From Gymnorhina tibicen (taxonomy: Eukaryota; Chordata; Aves; Passeriformes; Artamidae), in assembly GCA_013399875.1 (NCBI GenBank), contig VXAZ01001058.1, forward strand, positions 764,823 to 828,822: 64,000 nucleotides of DNA. The letters run 5' to 3'. The notes beneath the pieces were generated by a model. The model saw nothing but the letters and a program-made list of their open reading frames with translations, made no database searches and was not told the origin of the DNA. Shown in pieces: positions 11,849-24,900 of the stretch. The position numbers and the translations under genes are program-made. The number at the start of each line of letters is the position of its first letter. The stretch's first letter is position 1.

Positions 11849-13457
11849 GTAAGTCTCAATCTCTTCTGTTTCACTGCATCTTGTTTCTGATTTTGCATAG
11901 CCAGCCTTGTCCCCTCTCTCTGTAATGCATTGAGTGTTGATACCCACAATTCAAGACGGAAGGACTTGAGGGGAGTCATGTGCTAGTCGAAAACACAGAT
12001 GATGTGATGGGAAATCTTGAATGCAAAGGTCTTTCCTTGGTCGACTACGACAAACAGTCTGCCAGTTACTGAGGCATTTGTTACCTCCTTACTGTACTTT
12101 TGACCAGGTAATAGATGCTGCTGCTGAGCTTAGCTGGTAGCTCAGCTTTGCATTACGAAGGGTTTGCGATACGGAAATTTGAAATCCCCAGAGGTACAAG
12201 ATGTTGGAGTTGGCTGCCCCACAGTTATCTTCTGTGCCGTTTTTCAAATTAAAAATCCTGTGTCTCAGACTGACTGGCAGTGTTCTACTGGACCAGAGAA
12301 ACAGGTACTTCGTGGAACATTTAAAAGCTTTGATGAGATGCTGTAGCAAGTGTCTGATATCGTGCATGCTGAATAGAGTTTGAATGTCCTGATGGCATCA
12401 CTTAAGACAACTCAGTGATTCCTTCTTGGAGCCCTCGAGCTTGTTTACAGTTGGAATCAGAAAACCAGCGCACAGACAGTGCACATATTCTTGTGTGCAT
12501 TTAAAGCTTCCTTGGAACTTAAAAGTTTTCATCGATAGCCTCAGCCAAAAGGCGAATGCATGTCTGCAATACTTAATTTAGATGATTCTGAGCATTCCTG
12601 TGAAATATAAATTAGGAGAAATACACATTTCTACCAAGCAGATACTGTGCATCAGCATTTATATTTTGGCAGGAAAACAAAGTTCTAAAGTGGTTTCGTC
12701 TTCAGAGGGGAATAAGAGCATATGCATTTAATCTGTGATTTTGCAAACATACTGCTAAAGAGTCCTGCTTATAAATATCCCTATTAAAAACAGGTATTAG
12801 TTATTCTTAACACCCTTTTACACTTCCAGAGATCAGCACTTTTCTTTTTTATTAAATGAGTTATTTTTCCTAATTAGTTTGTATCCAGAACTTACTGTCA
12901 GAAGGCAAAATACAGAGCTGTGTATTTCTGTGGAAGTTCCCTGTATCAAATTCCCTTCTCCTCCTTTTTTCCTTAGAACAGGTAAAGAAAGAAAGGAACA
13001 AAATTATAAGTCTTCTCAAATGTTCCCTAAATGCAGTGCCTACATAAGTCCTGTTCTAAAGTTGCAATTGGAAATGCATTAGCAGCAGGGATTAGAAGTT
13101 AGAGTCTTTTCAAGAGATTGCTTCATTCACATTGCACACCAGTAGCTTGTGATTGCCCAGCTAGGTTTTAAATGATGTATTTTATTATAAGCAATATCAT
13201 CAGTACTTTGGATAGGCTAACAGTGCAGTAAGAGTATTAACTTCTTCATTCCCTGGCTTTTGCTGTGTTTCAGTTTGCTGCCTTAACACTGCATTAACAT
13301 AGTGTTGGACTGAGATTGCAGTTTATTCCAGGATTGGAGTTAAGTGGCATTTCAGTTTTACAGAATACAGCGTTTCTTTTATTGCCAACTCAGCAATTAC
13401 AGCGTTCATATATGATTTTATTTTGAAATGTTACTTACATCTCTTTTGAAAGATGTA

Positions 13458-13668
13458 TTAGGGAAAACTGCTTCACCAAAAAGGTTGTCAAGCCCTGGCA
13501 CAGCTGCCCAGGAAGTGGTGGAGTCCCCATCCCCAGAGGGATTTAAGAGAGGTGGAAACGTGGTGCCTGGGAACACGGTCAGGGTGAATGTGGCAGTGCT
13601 GGGTTAGCAGTGGCACTCGATGGTCTCGGGGGTCTTGCCAGCCTAAAGAACCCTGTGGTTCCATGAAA
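13458..13668 (+). mobile_element. CR1 LINE 3'-end fragment
   Basis: The sequence follows the avian CR1 3' end in order: a stretch ending CTTCACC, then the GGCACAGCTGCCCAGGAAGT segment, GTGGAGTCCCCATCCC, a GTGGCAGTGCTGGGTTAGCA-like segment, and an end like CTCGATGGTCTC…GGTCTTGCCAGCCTAAA. It is a 5'-truncated copy without coding capacity, as most CR1 insertions are. Many substitutions suggest an old insertion. Orientation is sense relative to TMEM132D. The boundaries are approximate. Confidence 0.88.
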
Positions 13669-15947
13669 CCAGACACGTGAGATCCCAGCAGAGTTACTGG
13701 TATTAGCTGTGCTATTGATCTTGCACTTCAGGTATCCAAGACACTGCTACTGTGTGATTGCCAGGACTCTGCTGTTCAGTAATACAGATATCTACCTTTA
13801 ATGCAATTGTTTACTTTTCCTTCGGTAACAGACTCCATCTGCACTGCCGTGCCTTAATACACTGAAAGGACCAGAGTGTTCCAGAGATTTATAGTATAAA
13901 CTTGACAGTGTGAAAGGTTGATTCCTACCCCCCTCCACGTAGTAAGATGAACAGACAAAAAACAAATCAGGCATGATTATTACTACAGGGCATGTTTCTT
14001 TGATGCTTTTCTGTTGCTAATAGAAAAACTCTCTCATTTATGACACGATGACAAAGTTTTCCTAAAGAGATACAAAAGCTTTTAACATGCAACAGCAATC
14101 AGCTGTCTATTGTGTAGAGGGCTGCTGCTGATTACTCAGAACCATGGCAACACACCTTGTACTGCACAGTTCCAAATCTTTCCGGTAATAATGTTGAAGA
14201 CTTGAGAATACTATTGTGATTTTGCTTTGCTTTTATCTTGTAAAATGCAGAGCTCCAGCCTGAGAAATGAAATGTTGTTTTCAATAATGAGCTAAAGTTC
14301 CTACCAGGCCAACTTCTCAGTGGTGATATAATCCACGTGTGTTAATGCACTGTCAAGCTAATAATATATCTGTGTGTAAGGGCAGAGGTGATTATGCTCT
14401 GTAACCGGAGTTCTGGGGCGCTTGCATTTCACAGCTTCATCTTCAGCAGAGTTTTCTTAAGTCAGTCCTAAGAGGTCAATGCTTAGCCTCGATCAGTTCA
14501 GCATTTTGCTGTTTGTTATCAGAGGTGAAAAGAAGTTCTTGGGAAATCTTGAGTCAAAAAATAACCAGGTCCAGCTGGCGTTAATGAAAACAGACTGTAT
14601 ACAACAGGCACAATAATGTGGACGTTTTGTTCCCTTGTTTAAATGGAAAGTCATCAGCTCCACTGGAGTAGAATAAAAACTTCAGTACTTTATTGAGCTC
14701 CAGGTTCCACGCCTGGCTCAAGTCCAGAATGAAACCAGCACCTCCCTTAAGATGCTAAATACTTCTGAGATGTATATTGTGAGACTAAAGATTGAGGAGC
14801 CTTTTTCATTATGAATGTCATCAGATAAAACCGGATTTCATTGATTTCAAATTCCAAGTTTAGGTTGACAGTAAAAAAACCAAGTAAATATTTTAGTGAC
14901 TTTTTCTGCTTTCTTCTGCTGAGCATTTTGTGTTCGTCTCTGTCATCCGGGGCAGAAATCTTCCTGCAAGTTGCTCTCTAATGACATCTCAGGCTATAGA
15001 GCTGCTGGTTTGATTTTCTTTTTCTCTCAATTTTATTGAAATGGAGGCTTGGCAAGCGTATTAGGCAGGATTTCCTTCTATCCCTCAGGGTGTTCCCCAT
15101 AGCTAGAAATGTGCAGAGCACATGTGCAGTGATGCAAATCAATTACAGCAAAGTGAGCGTGGGGAAACAGGGAGACCAAACCCCCAAATGTCTAGTTTGG
15201 GTTATGTTATAGGAAAGGAATATTTGCATATTTGGCTTGAGACTGCTCTTGCCCTGGTTTGGAATTATCTATGTTGTAGTGTTCTTTGAACCCTCTTCAT
15301 TTCCATTGGGTCTTACACTGTAGATTTTTTTGTCTCATTATAGACAAGCTCTGTCTTTGCCTTTTTCTGTGCGATTCTGCTGATATCAGAATATGTCATT
15401 TTGTCCTCATTGCACTTCACTTAGGATTTTAGTGTATTGTGTCTTTGTGAGTTGCAATTCTGTAGGAAGTCACTTGTGCATTCCCTGGCTTCGTGGGGAT
15501 AGTGGTGTATGAAGAACTGCTCAGCTGAGCTTGCTGGGTGTGTCCCAGCTGCCGGAAAGCTGTGGGCCGTTCCTGGAGATCTTTATGTGCAGGTCTTTAC
15601 TGACGTTGAAGTGGACTTTGAAATGTGAAAAATGAAAAGCTGAGGAGTGCATCAACTGTGTTCAGCACTAATGATTTTGGAGTTCATTACTCTTTTCCCA
15701 CTTTAGAACAGTGGGAAAAGCCCCATTCTGATTCCTTTTCTTTCAGTAAAAAAAATAAATTCAGACTAAACAAAAAATTCAGCTAGACCCATGTTTTATT
15801 TGTCAGCTGAAATACTGCCTTAATGTGATTTGGTTTCTAATATTTCCCTGTAATGTTCTCATTTTTTACTTCTGTCTTTTCTTTTATTAGTTCCTTAGGA
15901 CTGGCAGGCTCTATGACACCAACCAATGTTTTAGATATTAATAAAAA

Positions 15948-15987
15948 CAGCTTTATTCAATAAAGATCAGTTTTATTTAATAAAGGA
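15948..15987. repeat. 20-bp duplication of a TTTATT/AATAAA palindrome
   Basis: Two copies of a 20-bp unit begin at 15948 and 15968. Each contains an inverted repeat: the first is CTTTATT-C-AATAAAG and the second TTTATT-T-AATAAA. The palindrome places AATAAA hexamers on both strands. This could act as a bidirectional premature polyadenylation signal in the intron, but no GU-rich downstream element is obvious. I regard it mainly as AT-rich microduplication. Confidence 0.7.
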
Positions 15988-18900
15988 GAGAATCAAAAGA
16001 TAATCTGATTTTTCATGCTGCATTCACATTAAATCAAGCTCCTGAGGTGGTTGTGGATGCCAAGTCTAGTGGCAGTCTATCACGGGTCCTAGGATACATA
16101 AACATGACTCCAGACAGATTGATTGCAGGGAAGCTGAAGAGGCAGCTGAGATTCCTCACAAGCTTGGTTTATAAAGTGGTGCATTAAATTACTTGGTTTT
16201 CACCAGTCTTTGTAGTATTGCCTGCTGCATTATTAATGGCAGCTCCAAATGAAGTGGATTTTAAGTAGTTCCAAGACACATAGATAACACTAATTATCAT
16301 GAGCGGTTTTAAAGTACATATTTGAGGATGTTAGGCTACTTCACCCTGGGGGTGAAATGTGGGCACAGTTAACTGTAGAATGAGGATTGGCTTCTTCACG
16401 TCCCTGATTTCTTCTTTTATTGAATAGACTTAATTCCAGTGTAAAGTGTTGGTCTGACGGCCCCACAGAGCCAAGGGATTGAAACTCTTCATCTTCCAAA
16501 GTACAGCCCGTGTGGTGTCTATGCAAACTTCCATTTTCTGCTTTGGTATTGTGACTTAAACTTGACCCAGAGGATGGTGTAACTCCAGCTCTGCAATGGA
16601 AGGAGTTACATCCATCTATTGATCTGCAGTGGGTGTGATCCGAGCCCATTGCAGTCAGCAGAGGGGATTTCATTGCCTTTAGCAGGCTTTAATTCAGAGT
16701 AGACAGTTTTCTGGGGTGGTATTTTTCGGCCTGTAGCCCACACACCAGTGGTGATTCATAGAACATCTGAGCAGTGTTGTGAAACCAGTGCCAGAAACCT
16801 TCTGCGTGCAAGCTAGAAAAAACCGAGGGGAGGAAATAGAAGTAACAAGGCTGCTTTCAGACTGCATCCCAGTTTGTGTTTGGTTGTAAACAAAGACCTT
16901 TGTGACAATACCAAAACCAGGGCTCTGTGTAAGATGGTCTGGATTTCTTTCAAAAGGTTAGATGGCTCTTTTCCTTGAAAGGGCTGAGAAAAACCACTGT
17001 GGTGAGACTAACTGTGATAGTTGGAAGTGTTGCTGTGAGCTGTTTGGTGTTGCCTCGGTGCTTCAGACACAGGCGCTGCTGGTGTGAGTGTTTCTAATCC
17101 TCTGCAGCAGAGGCTGACTTAAATCAACCCTGAGCAGTGGCTCAGTGAAGCAGTGCAGGAGTAGCCTGCCAGTCAATGGCATCTGCACTCCGGGGTCAAT
17201 TAAGTGCCTCTGCTCTACACACAGAGGGTGTTTGTTTGTTCTCACACCCTCACTGTTGGGATTTTTTAATCAAGGTTTCCAGAAAGGTTTCTTGAGGGAG
17301 TTTTCTGTGTTGCAGACAATTGTCTCCCTGGAAGTGGCTCAGCAAAATGCACTGTTGTTTCTTGTACAAACGGTGTATAAAAGGTTGGTAGTGGATTCAT
17401 CAGTGTTGCCACATTTCCCCAGATTTACAAAATAGAAGGCTTCTTTCCTCCTCCTGTAGTCACTTCACCTTCTCACAGGCCCATCTAGCTCTGTTTTTAA
17501 AGTTACTTTGAATTGGTTTGTTTAGTTATCTGGGGGTTTATTTACAAATCAAGACTTTTCCACAGTGCTGGTAAGATGTTTTGGCTAAGGTGTTTCAAAA
17601 ATTTGCTGTGGTAATGGTTAGTAAGCAAAACAGACCCACATCTGAAAATGACCGTGTAGATTCTAAACTGTGAGAAGGGCGAAGGACACTGAATAATGTA
17701 GCTCCTACAAAAAGCACAAAAGAAATTAGTTAGCCAGGTGTGTCTAAAAGAGCAGCAGGGGAAATAATAACAAGCACCCCAAGCAGAGGTGTGCAAAGAC
17801 GTCAACACACTCTTTACCCTGGGGGGATACAGCTTTGAGACAGATGAAGGAGCAACAGGAGAAGTTCGTCTCCAGCTGAACCAGGATGCTCCACATCTTG
17901 TCTTTTGATCTGTTTGCTTTCAAGGGAGGCAGGCTGTTGAGCAGACAGTCTGCAGATCTCTTGCTGAGGAGCAAGGCAGATGTCCAGATAATCACACAGA
18001 TGAGTCTGCATGTCCTGCATGCTAAAAAAATCCTCCGAGTCACAGAGTTGGTCTTATCTAATGCTGAACGCTCTCAGAACCTTCAGTTTTGCAGGCCCTC
18101 AACATCCCTTGCTTTTTATTTCTATTTTTAAAAGTGTGGTTTTGTCTTCAGAATACATTATGTACATTCATTGTGCAAGAGAAGGAACCCAAAGTTGGCA
18201 GAGGTGACTAGTCAGTGGTGTGTCCGAATATTGATCCAACCCACAATACAGGAAAGGAAACAATCCCACTTAGTCTTCAGTCACTTACCAAAGATTCTGG
18301 ACATCTAGTACAGTCTGGATTCTAGCACATAATTGTATCCTCCATTTTCTGCTGAGCCATGGTGACTCATTCTGCTTGTCTTCATGAAAATAATGGTGAT
18401 TTGCATCTGCTTATATTTGAAATATCTGTATTTATCCTTTAGTGTTGCATCTCTGTCCTACTGTAATCAGCCTTGCTTGGTTAATTTAATTAGCTTGTAC
18501 ACATGGGGTAGTTAGTTTTCTTGTCTGTGTATGTCACATTCCTGCATTAACTTGCTGCTTTGCTGCTAGCAGTGGGGTCTGTTGTCAGGTTTTCCTGCTT
18601 TGAAGGAGGGCTTGATGTTGTTTCTGTGGATTGTGTTTTGAGCTACTGCTGAAAGAACTGTCCAGCTCTGCAAAACTTTCCAGTGATAAACCTGTAAACA
18701 CACCATGTACCTGCAGTTACACTCCTGTCATCTTTACCTTGTTCTCAGAAATAAAAACAGGTTCTGGTTTGCTCAGGTTCACAAGTCTGTAGCTCTGAAG
18801 ATGAGGAAGGATATCTTCATGTGGTCGGGAATAGAGGATTTGGGGCAGAACTGGGCAGCTGATTGTGCCCAGCAGAGGCCAGAGGTGCACACACACTGGA

Positions 18901-21900
18901 AGGTTATTGCCACACGTGGTGCAGAGTACAGTGAATGCTTTTGCACTCCTTTTCCCTGTGTTCATTCTGTTTAGGATCTGTTTAACCCAGAGTTAGGGGT
19001 TTGTTAGGTGCTATGCTCACCTACAGAATTAGCAACTCATCTGAAAACACTGAAAACACGTGCCCTACCTTCTCTAGAAGGGAGTGGAAAAGGAACAGAT
19101 GCAAAAGGAGCCTTACAATGTACTGCTGTGCTAGTGCACGTCTCATACGTGACTTACCAAGTTTTGTCATCTTCTAAGACTGTCGTGGCAAGGCCATTTC
19201 CAGATGTCTCTGATGAGTTTCTTCGTACCCACTCCTAGAAGTTCTACTGAAATGCCAACTGCTCAGCAGTCCTGTGAATCAGGGTGTGAAAGATGGGGGT
19301 CCAAAATGTAGTGGACACTTTCCAAAATCTTATTTTAGTCCTTGAGTTGTGCTAGCCCTCTTAATGACAAAGAGTCATTTCACCTCCGGGGAATAAAAGC
19401 AATGTGTTGTTTTTAAAGCTCGATCGGGTGCTCTGCATAGATCTGCCCTTGCTCACGAGGGGTTCCTCAGTTCGTGTTCCCTTGTTCCATATCATGTTCC
19501 ATATTTCTGGGTTGTGAGCCCATCCTGGCTTTTCTGTGCTCTGCTCTCTCCTTTGTGGCTGACTGTGTCCCCTGCAGCACTGTCTGATAGGAGATGATTT
19601 CTTGCATACTGAACACTTGTGCACAGTGGGATTCTGTTCTGTACTTCTGACTCTTTGACACCATCTGCCCAGCAAAGTGGTTTTAATGGGTTTCCACTGA
19701 GCCAGCCTGTACTACAGCCCTGACAGCATGCTCTGTATTTTTAAAAATAAACAAAATCTCTTCAGACAAGCCACACACGAACATCGGTGTCTCCAGCAAA
19801 ATTGAGGATTACAGACTGTTTGATATTTTGTGGAGCAGAAACACCTCTATTTGATAGGTTCTAAAGTAGGAAAATGACTGATAGCTTGGAATGGTCTTCT
19901 AATAGTACTGGTTTATTTTTTTAAATGACCTTATAAAGCATTATTTTCCATCCCATTTTTAAAGTCAGGTATTATTATCCTTTTACAAAAATGCAATCGT
20001 TTTACCTTGTTAGAGTTCTCTTCTTTATGAGAGCAGGGGAATGCAGTGGTTCATGATGGTGATTTAGGAGTGAGGGTACCCATTGGCTTTCTGTAACCTT
20101 TGAAAAATCACCCCAGTTCCCTGCTTTCCCTTTATTTAACTGGCTTGTCTGCCCAGAATACAAGGTGTTCAGAGCAGGATCTGTTTTACTTGCAGTTATA
20201 CAGCATCTGCTGTACATTTCACCACATGAAAATAATTAACTTCTAGCATCTGTGTTCAAAACTGGAATGTGACGTTCTGATTGCTGGACAACATGAACTG
20301 CTCAGAGGCCTGTGAGAATAGAAAAGAGTAGGGTAAGGAAAAAATGAAGATACCATGAAAGCATCTGTGTGATTAAAATATTCTAAGAGATGGGGTAGAT
20401 GCCATCCCCCGATGGTACAATTAATAAGCTATCTAAGCCTTTTCAAACAGTAGCATGCTAAAGGGAACATAGAAAGCTTTTTATAAGAAGATGTCATAAA
20501 GATGTTTTTGTATTTATTTCTGTTGTAATCTATGTTAATAAACTATTAAATATTTTCAATGTCTGTATCAGCAATGCAACAAACCACTTGTGAAAAAATA
20601 GAGGGTTTTTTGGCAGATGGTACAGATCTTAGAAATACTGCATTCCTTCTTTGCCCCTTCATGTCTTTGGGGTTTATTTTAAGCTCCTTCAGTTTGGTAA
20701 GTTGTGAACATAGTGGGCAGTGGTGGTAATGAGACGGTGAAAGAAAATGTTGGCTGGTCGCTTATGTTATCGATGGGACATGAAAACTGAGAGTCAAATG
20801 GATTCTTCTGAACTCCCGAGCTCGTGAACACACAGAGAATCAGACACAATCCTGTTCGTTAGCCTTTATGTTCTTTTATTGTAAATTATGTGGAGTCTGA
20901 CCTGGATCCAATTTCAGGTTAGAAAAAATGTAGCAAATAAAGCAAATACCACTGTGAATTGACAATGAAGGTGGCATTTCCCAAATGCTGTCCACCAGGC
21001 TGATGTTCTGAGTGGTATCTGAGTGTTCCTGGCTCTTTGTTGTTGTTAATTACTCGTTTGTGTAAAGCTAACTAAGGTTAAGATCTGTGATCTTACCCAC
21101 GTGTTTGCTGCTGCTGGTACCTTTTTTCCCCATTTGTCCTGTCACATCTTATTGCTGAAGATGTTCCCTGCTGTTTCAGCAGCAGCAGCTTACAATACAT
21201 GTATCAGCATCAGCTGGGTCTTCTCTTGCCTTTTTATTTAGCCTCTTTATCTGAGCAGCAGTACATCAGAGTAATGGTGCAATAATCACTGTTGAAGCAT
21301 GCATTTGTTTGTTTTTGTTTTATTTCTATGCAGTCGTATGCTCCTTTCATCCTTTTATCTATCCTATCACAATTACGAGTTTGGTTTGGATCAGACACTG
21401 AAAAAACAGAAATGCTTGTAAGTGGAGAATACTAAATATAGCAGCCCTTTGTTCCTGTATTTATAGTCTTGGTGCTTAGAATGTCTGCATGTGCATTATA
21501 GGTCCTCATCAAATAATCAGATTGCATTAATAATAATAAAAAGGATGGTTCATGAAGAGATTCTCTTCAACTGTTCTCTTTTCAGCAGCTTCAGAAAAGA
21601 GTGATGAGTTTGGCAGCATATCTGCAGTGCTGACAACTCGGGGCTTTGGCAGCCTAAGTGAGGAGCAGTGAGTTCAGGTTTAGGTGCAGAGGGGAGCATT
21701 CCCAGACCCTGTAGGATTTTGCTGTTGCAGTAGGTCAGATGATGGTTTCTCAAGTAGTTAACTCTCCCAGCCCTTAGGTATTTATGGTCTACAACTTGTC
21801 TGGAAAGTTGTTGGGAGACAGTGAAGACCAAAGGATGAAGAAAAATTCCTCCCAAAATGCTAAAAGATTTTTTGCAGGATGTTTTTGGGTGTAAGAGGGC

Positions 21901-24900
21901 TTTTCTAGTGTCTCAGTTCATACTGTGAAGTGCTAAAGCCCACCTTTTCTTTTCGTAACAAGCACATTCTCATTCGTATGTTCCGCCTGAGAAGAGCAGC
22001 CCTCCTAATCCTCCCATCTGTGGTGACTCTGCACCGTTCCCTCAGCCCCTTTCGGGCCTGTCTTTGACTTGTTGCAGATGTTTGCTGCCACTCTGATCAA
22101 TTTGTCACAGAAATTACACATTCTCCCACTTGTTTTATCTCCTTCTTACAAACAGGCACTATCAAAATCTCATCTGGAGCCTGTGGAATTGTTGTGGCAG
22201 TTTCAGTTATCTTTTGTCCTTCTTTGACATATGTCTTAGGAAGAGCTGATCATTGTATTCCTTCTCGTCTAAATCTGACTGGGCCTCAGCAAATGTTGCT
22301 TCCAGTACCTCATCATTTTCTTCTCCAATTACTGAATAAATGTTTCTCTCAGACACTCGGCAAGTGAATCCCTCCGTAATTCCTGCACTTTCTCTTGCCC
22401 CCTTATTTATAGGTCAGTGCTGTTACTGTTTTCCTTCCAATTCCAAGTCTTGTTTTCAGCAATGGGATGAACAGAAGGAATCACAGAGGAAAACAGACTA
22501 TGTATAATCTTAGATTTAGAGATGACATTGAACTTTAGTACTGACCTATGCGAGTTATCAGAAAATAATTGAAAATCTAGGCTGGGAGCCCAGAAAATCA
22601 AGATTGAGGGCAAGCAAGAAGAAATTTATGAAAGTTGGAAGACAAGAAGAAGAAGAAATAAAAATCGAACTCTTGTGTTGTGCTTCTACTCTGCAGAGTA
22701 AGAACTGATAGTGAAGATGGGATTGTGAAAGTTGCATGATAAAGAAAATCAGAACATATGTGCTCTGAGGGCTGCTCCAGGCAGACAGGGCGCGCACAGC
22801 CCCTCACCAGAGCGATCCCAGGAGGTCTGATGCCTTCAGTTACTCATACATTTGGTCTTATCCCGTGAAACCTGCATTCTACCAAGCTGCAGAGCTGCCC
22901 TCACAATAATTAAAGCAATTTGAACTAAGAGGACATAATCTCTTCTTTACACTTCAGTTTCAGACTAAAACAAATATTTAACTACCATAAATTTTTGTGG
23001 AATAAGTAAATCTTAATTGTGCTTATGCTGAATTCAAGTTGCAGTGGCCAAGATAGAGTTTTGCTTATTTTCTTAATAATCGCATGTGAAATGGTTTGTA
23101 CTTTATTTCACCCACCTGAAAGGAAAATCAGAACTACTGATGCTCAGTTACTTCCTTGCATTCAGTGGTTGAAAAGAACTCCTTTTGTTTTTGCAGTAAA
23201 ATACTCTCACATGCGTGCAAGCTTTGTAATTCTCACCTCTTTTATCCAGTAGTAAAAGTCTCTCTGCACATTCTATCCTTTGCATAATGGAAGCTCTCAC
23301 ACTTTCCAAATACTCTCAGTGTCTTCCCTTGACCTGCTGGCCAAGGGTGATAGCGGGAAGGTTTTTGTTTCATTCCCAGCTGAGCAGATTGCCCAGCTCT
23401 CGCAACAGAACTTGCCTTCTGCCCTGCACGAGTAGGCATCAGCTGGGACCAGAGAAATGCTGCATTGTGTGCTCCTGGAGACGCCACGCAGCTCGGGAGA
23501 AAGAAATAATGAAACCACATAGCACTGCAGTAAAACTGTGCTAAGTGCTGTGAAAACACAGCTGGGAACAATAAGCCTTTAGGAGTCAAGGTCTAACTTC
23601 ACGGGAATAATGTTCAGAATTTTTGTAATTTGGCTGTGGAAAATGGTTCTGACAGACCTTTGCTGGAAATTAAAAAACCCACGTTACGGGCATAGTGCAG
23701 GTGCAGTAGTTGATCTGTGATGCTTTCCTGTATTTTGTGTATTGAATTGTGGTCACTTAAATCTAGACTGTAAGCTGTAAACAAAAAAAATTATAATAAT
23801 TCTTTACTGGACTGAATCTGATCTGAAAATGAGCATGGATGGTAGAGCTGCTCAGTAGCAAAGTCAGCCTCAGCTGGGGCTGCTGCAATCTCTCTTTCTT
23901 GTGTGGCATTGGCATTTCTGCAGTTGAGTAATGAGCCATGCAGAGAGCTCGCAGAGACAGCTGAAAACGAATATTTTTTCCTCGTTTATAGAGGTTGGGG
24001 TTTTTCTTTGCAGGCACCAGCTCCAGTAATACTGCAGTTGCCTGTTGAGGTGGTTGAGCTCCTTGATCTGATGGAAAACTAACGGACCAAAAAGAAAAGC
24101 TTTCCAACAGAGATGGGACTGTGAATAATCTCACCCCGAGGCCACACGCTCACCAGATCTGAGATGAAAAAGGGCTGAGTGCCTTCGTAGGCTGCAATTA
24201 ATGCTTTCTTTTTGTAGCATCAAACTGTACATCCAGTAATCTGTTCCCAGGCCTCTTCATTCTCATTCCCTTGCAGAAAACATGAGTGTAGAAACCAGGT
24301 GTTGTTCACCCTTAGCTGTTGTTCAAGAACAGAAACCAGGCAGAATGGAAAAAAGCTTGACAGAGTGATCACTTGGTATATTCGTAATTGCCATTTTCAG
24401 CTGATAGGCCTCACCAAACTAACATACCATTCCAGCTACAAAACAGACACACTTTTTAAAATAAGAGTATGGTAATAATTTTAGTGATGAACAAGGTAAA
24501 GCCATGAAAGTTAGGTAACTTCATATAACAAATACTATCAGTCCCTTCTTCCTCAGTAATCCCTTTTCATGGTATAGTTGAAATTTTTGAAGGGGAGGGA
24601 AATCCTCCTTCTGTCATTGATAATGTGGTGATCACTACACTTTATATTTTTGGATGCAGCTGCAATATTCCAGCCCTAAGCTGGCACTTGAATGCTGAAG
24701 ATTTTGATGGGTGAGTTGAAAGATTGTGCAAATGATCTTTGTATTCTTAATCCAGCCAAACTAATTCTGAGGAGCTGAATTCTGCAGCAGTGATGACAGA
24801 GGCTGCAGGACGGTAAAGATGGGAGACACAGGAGTTTCCTTCAGGTTTTGTGTCCTTGCCCCAGCCACGGAGCTGTGGTCACTGGTGCTGTGACTGAACT

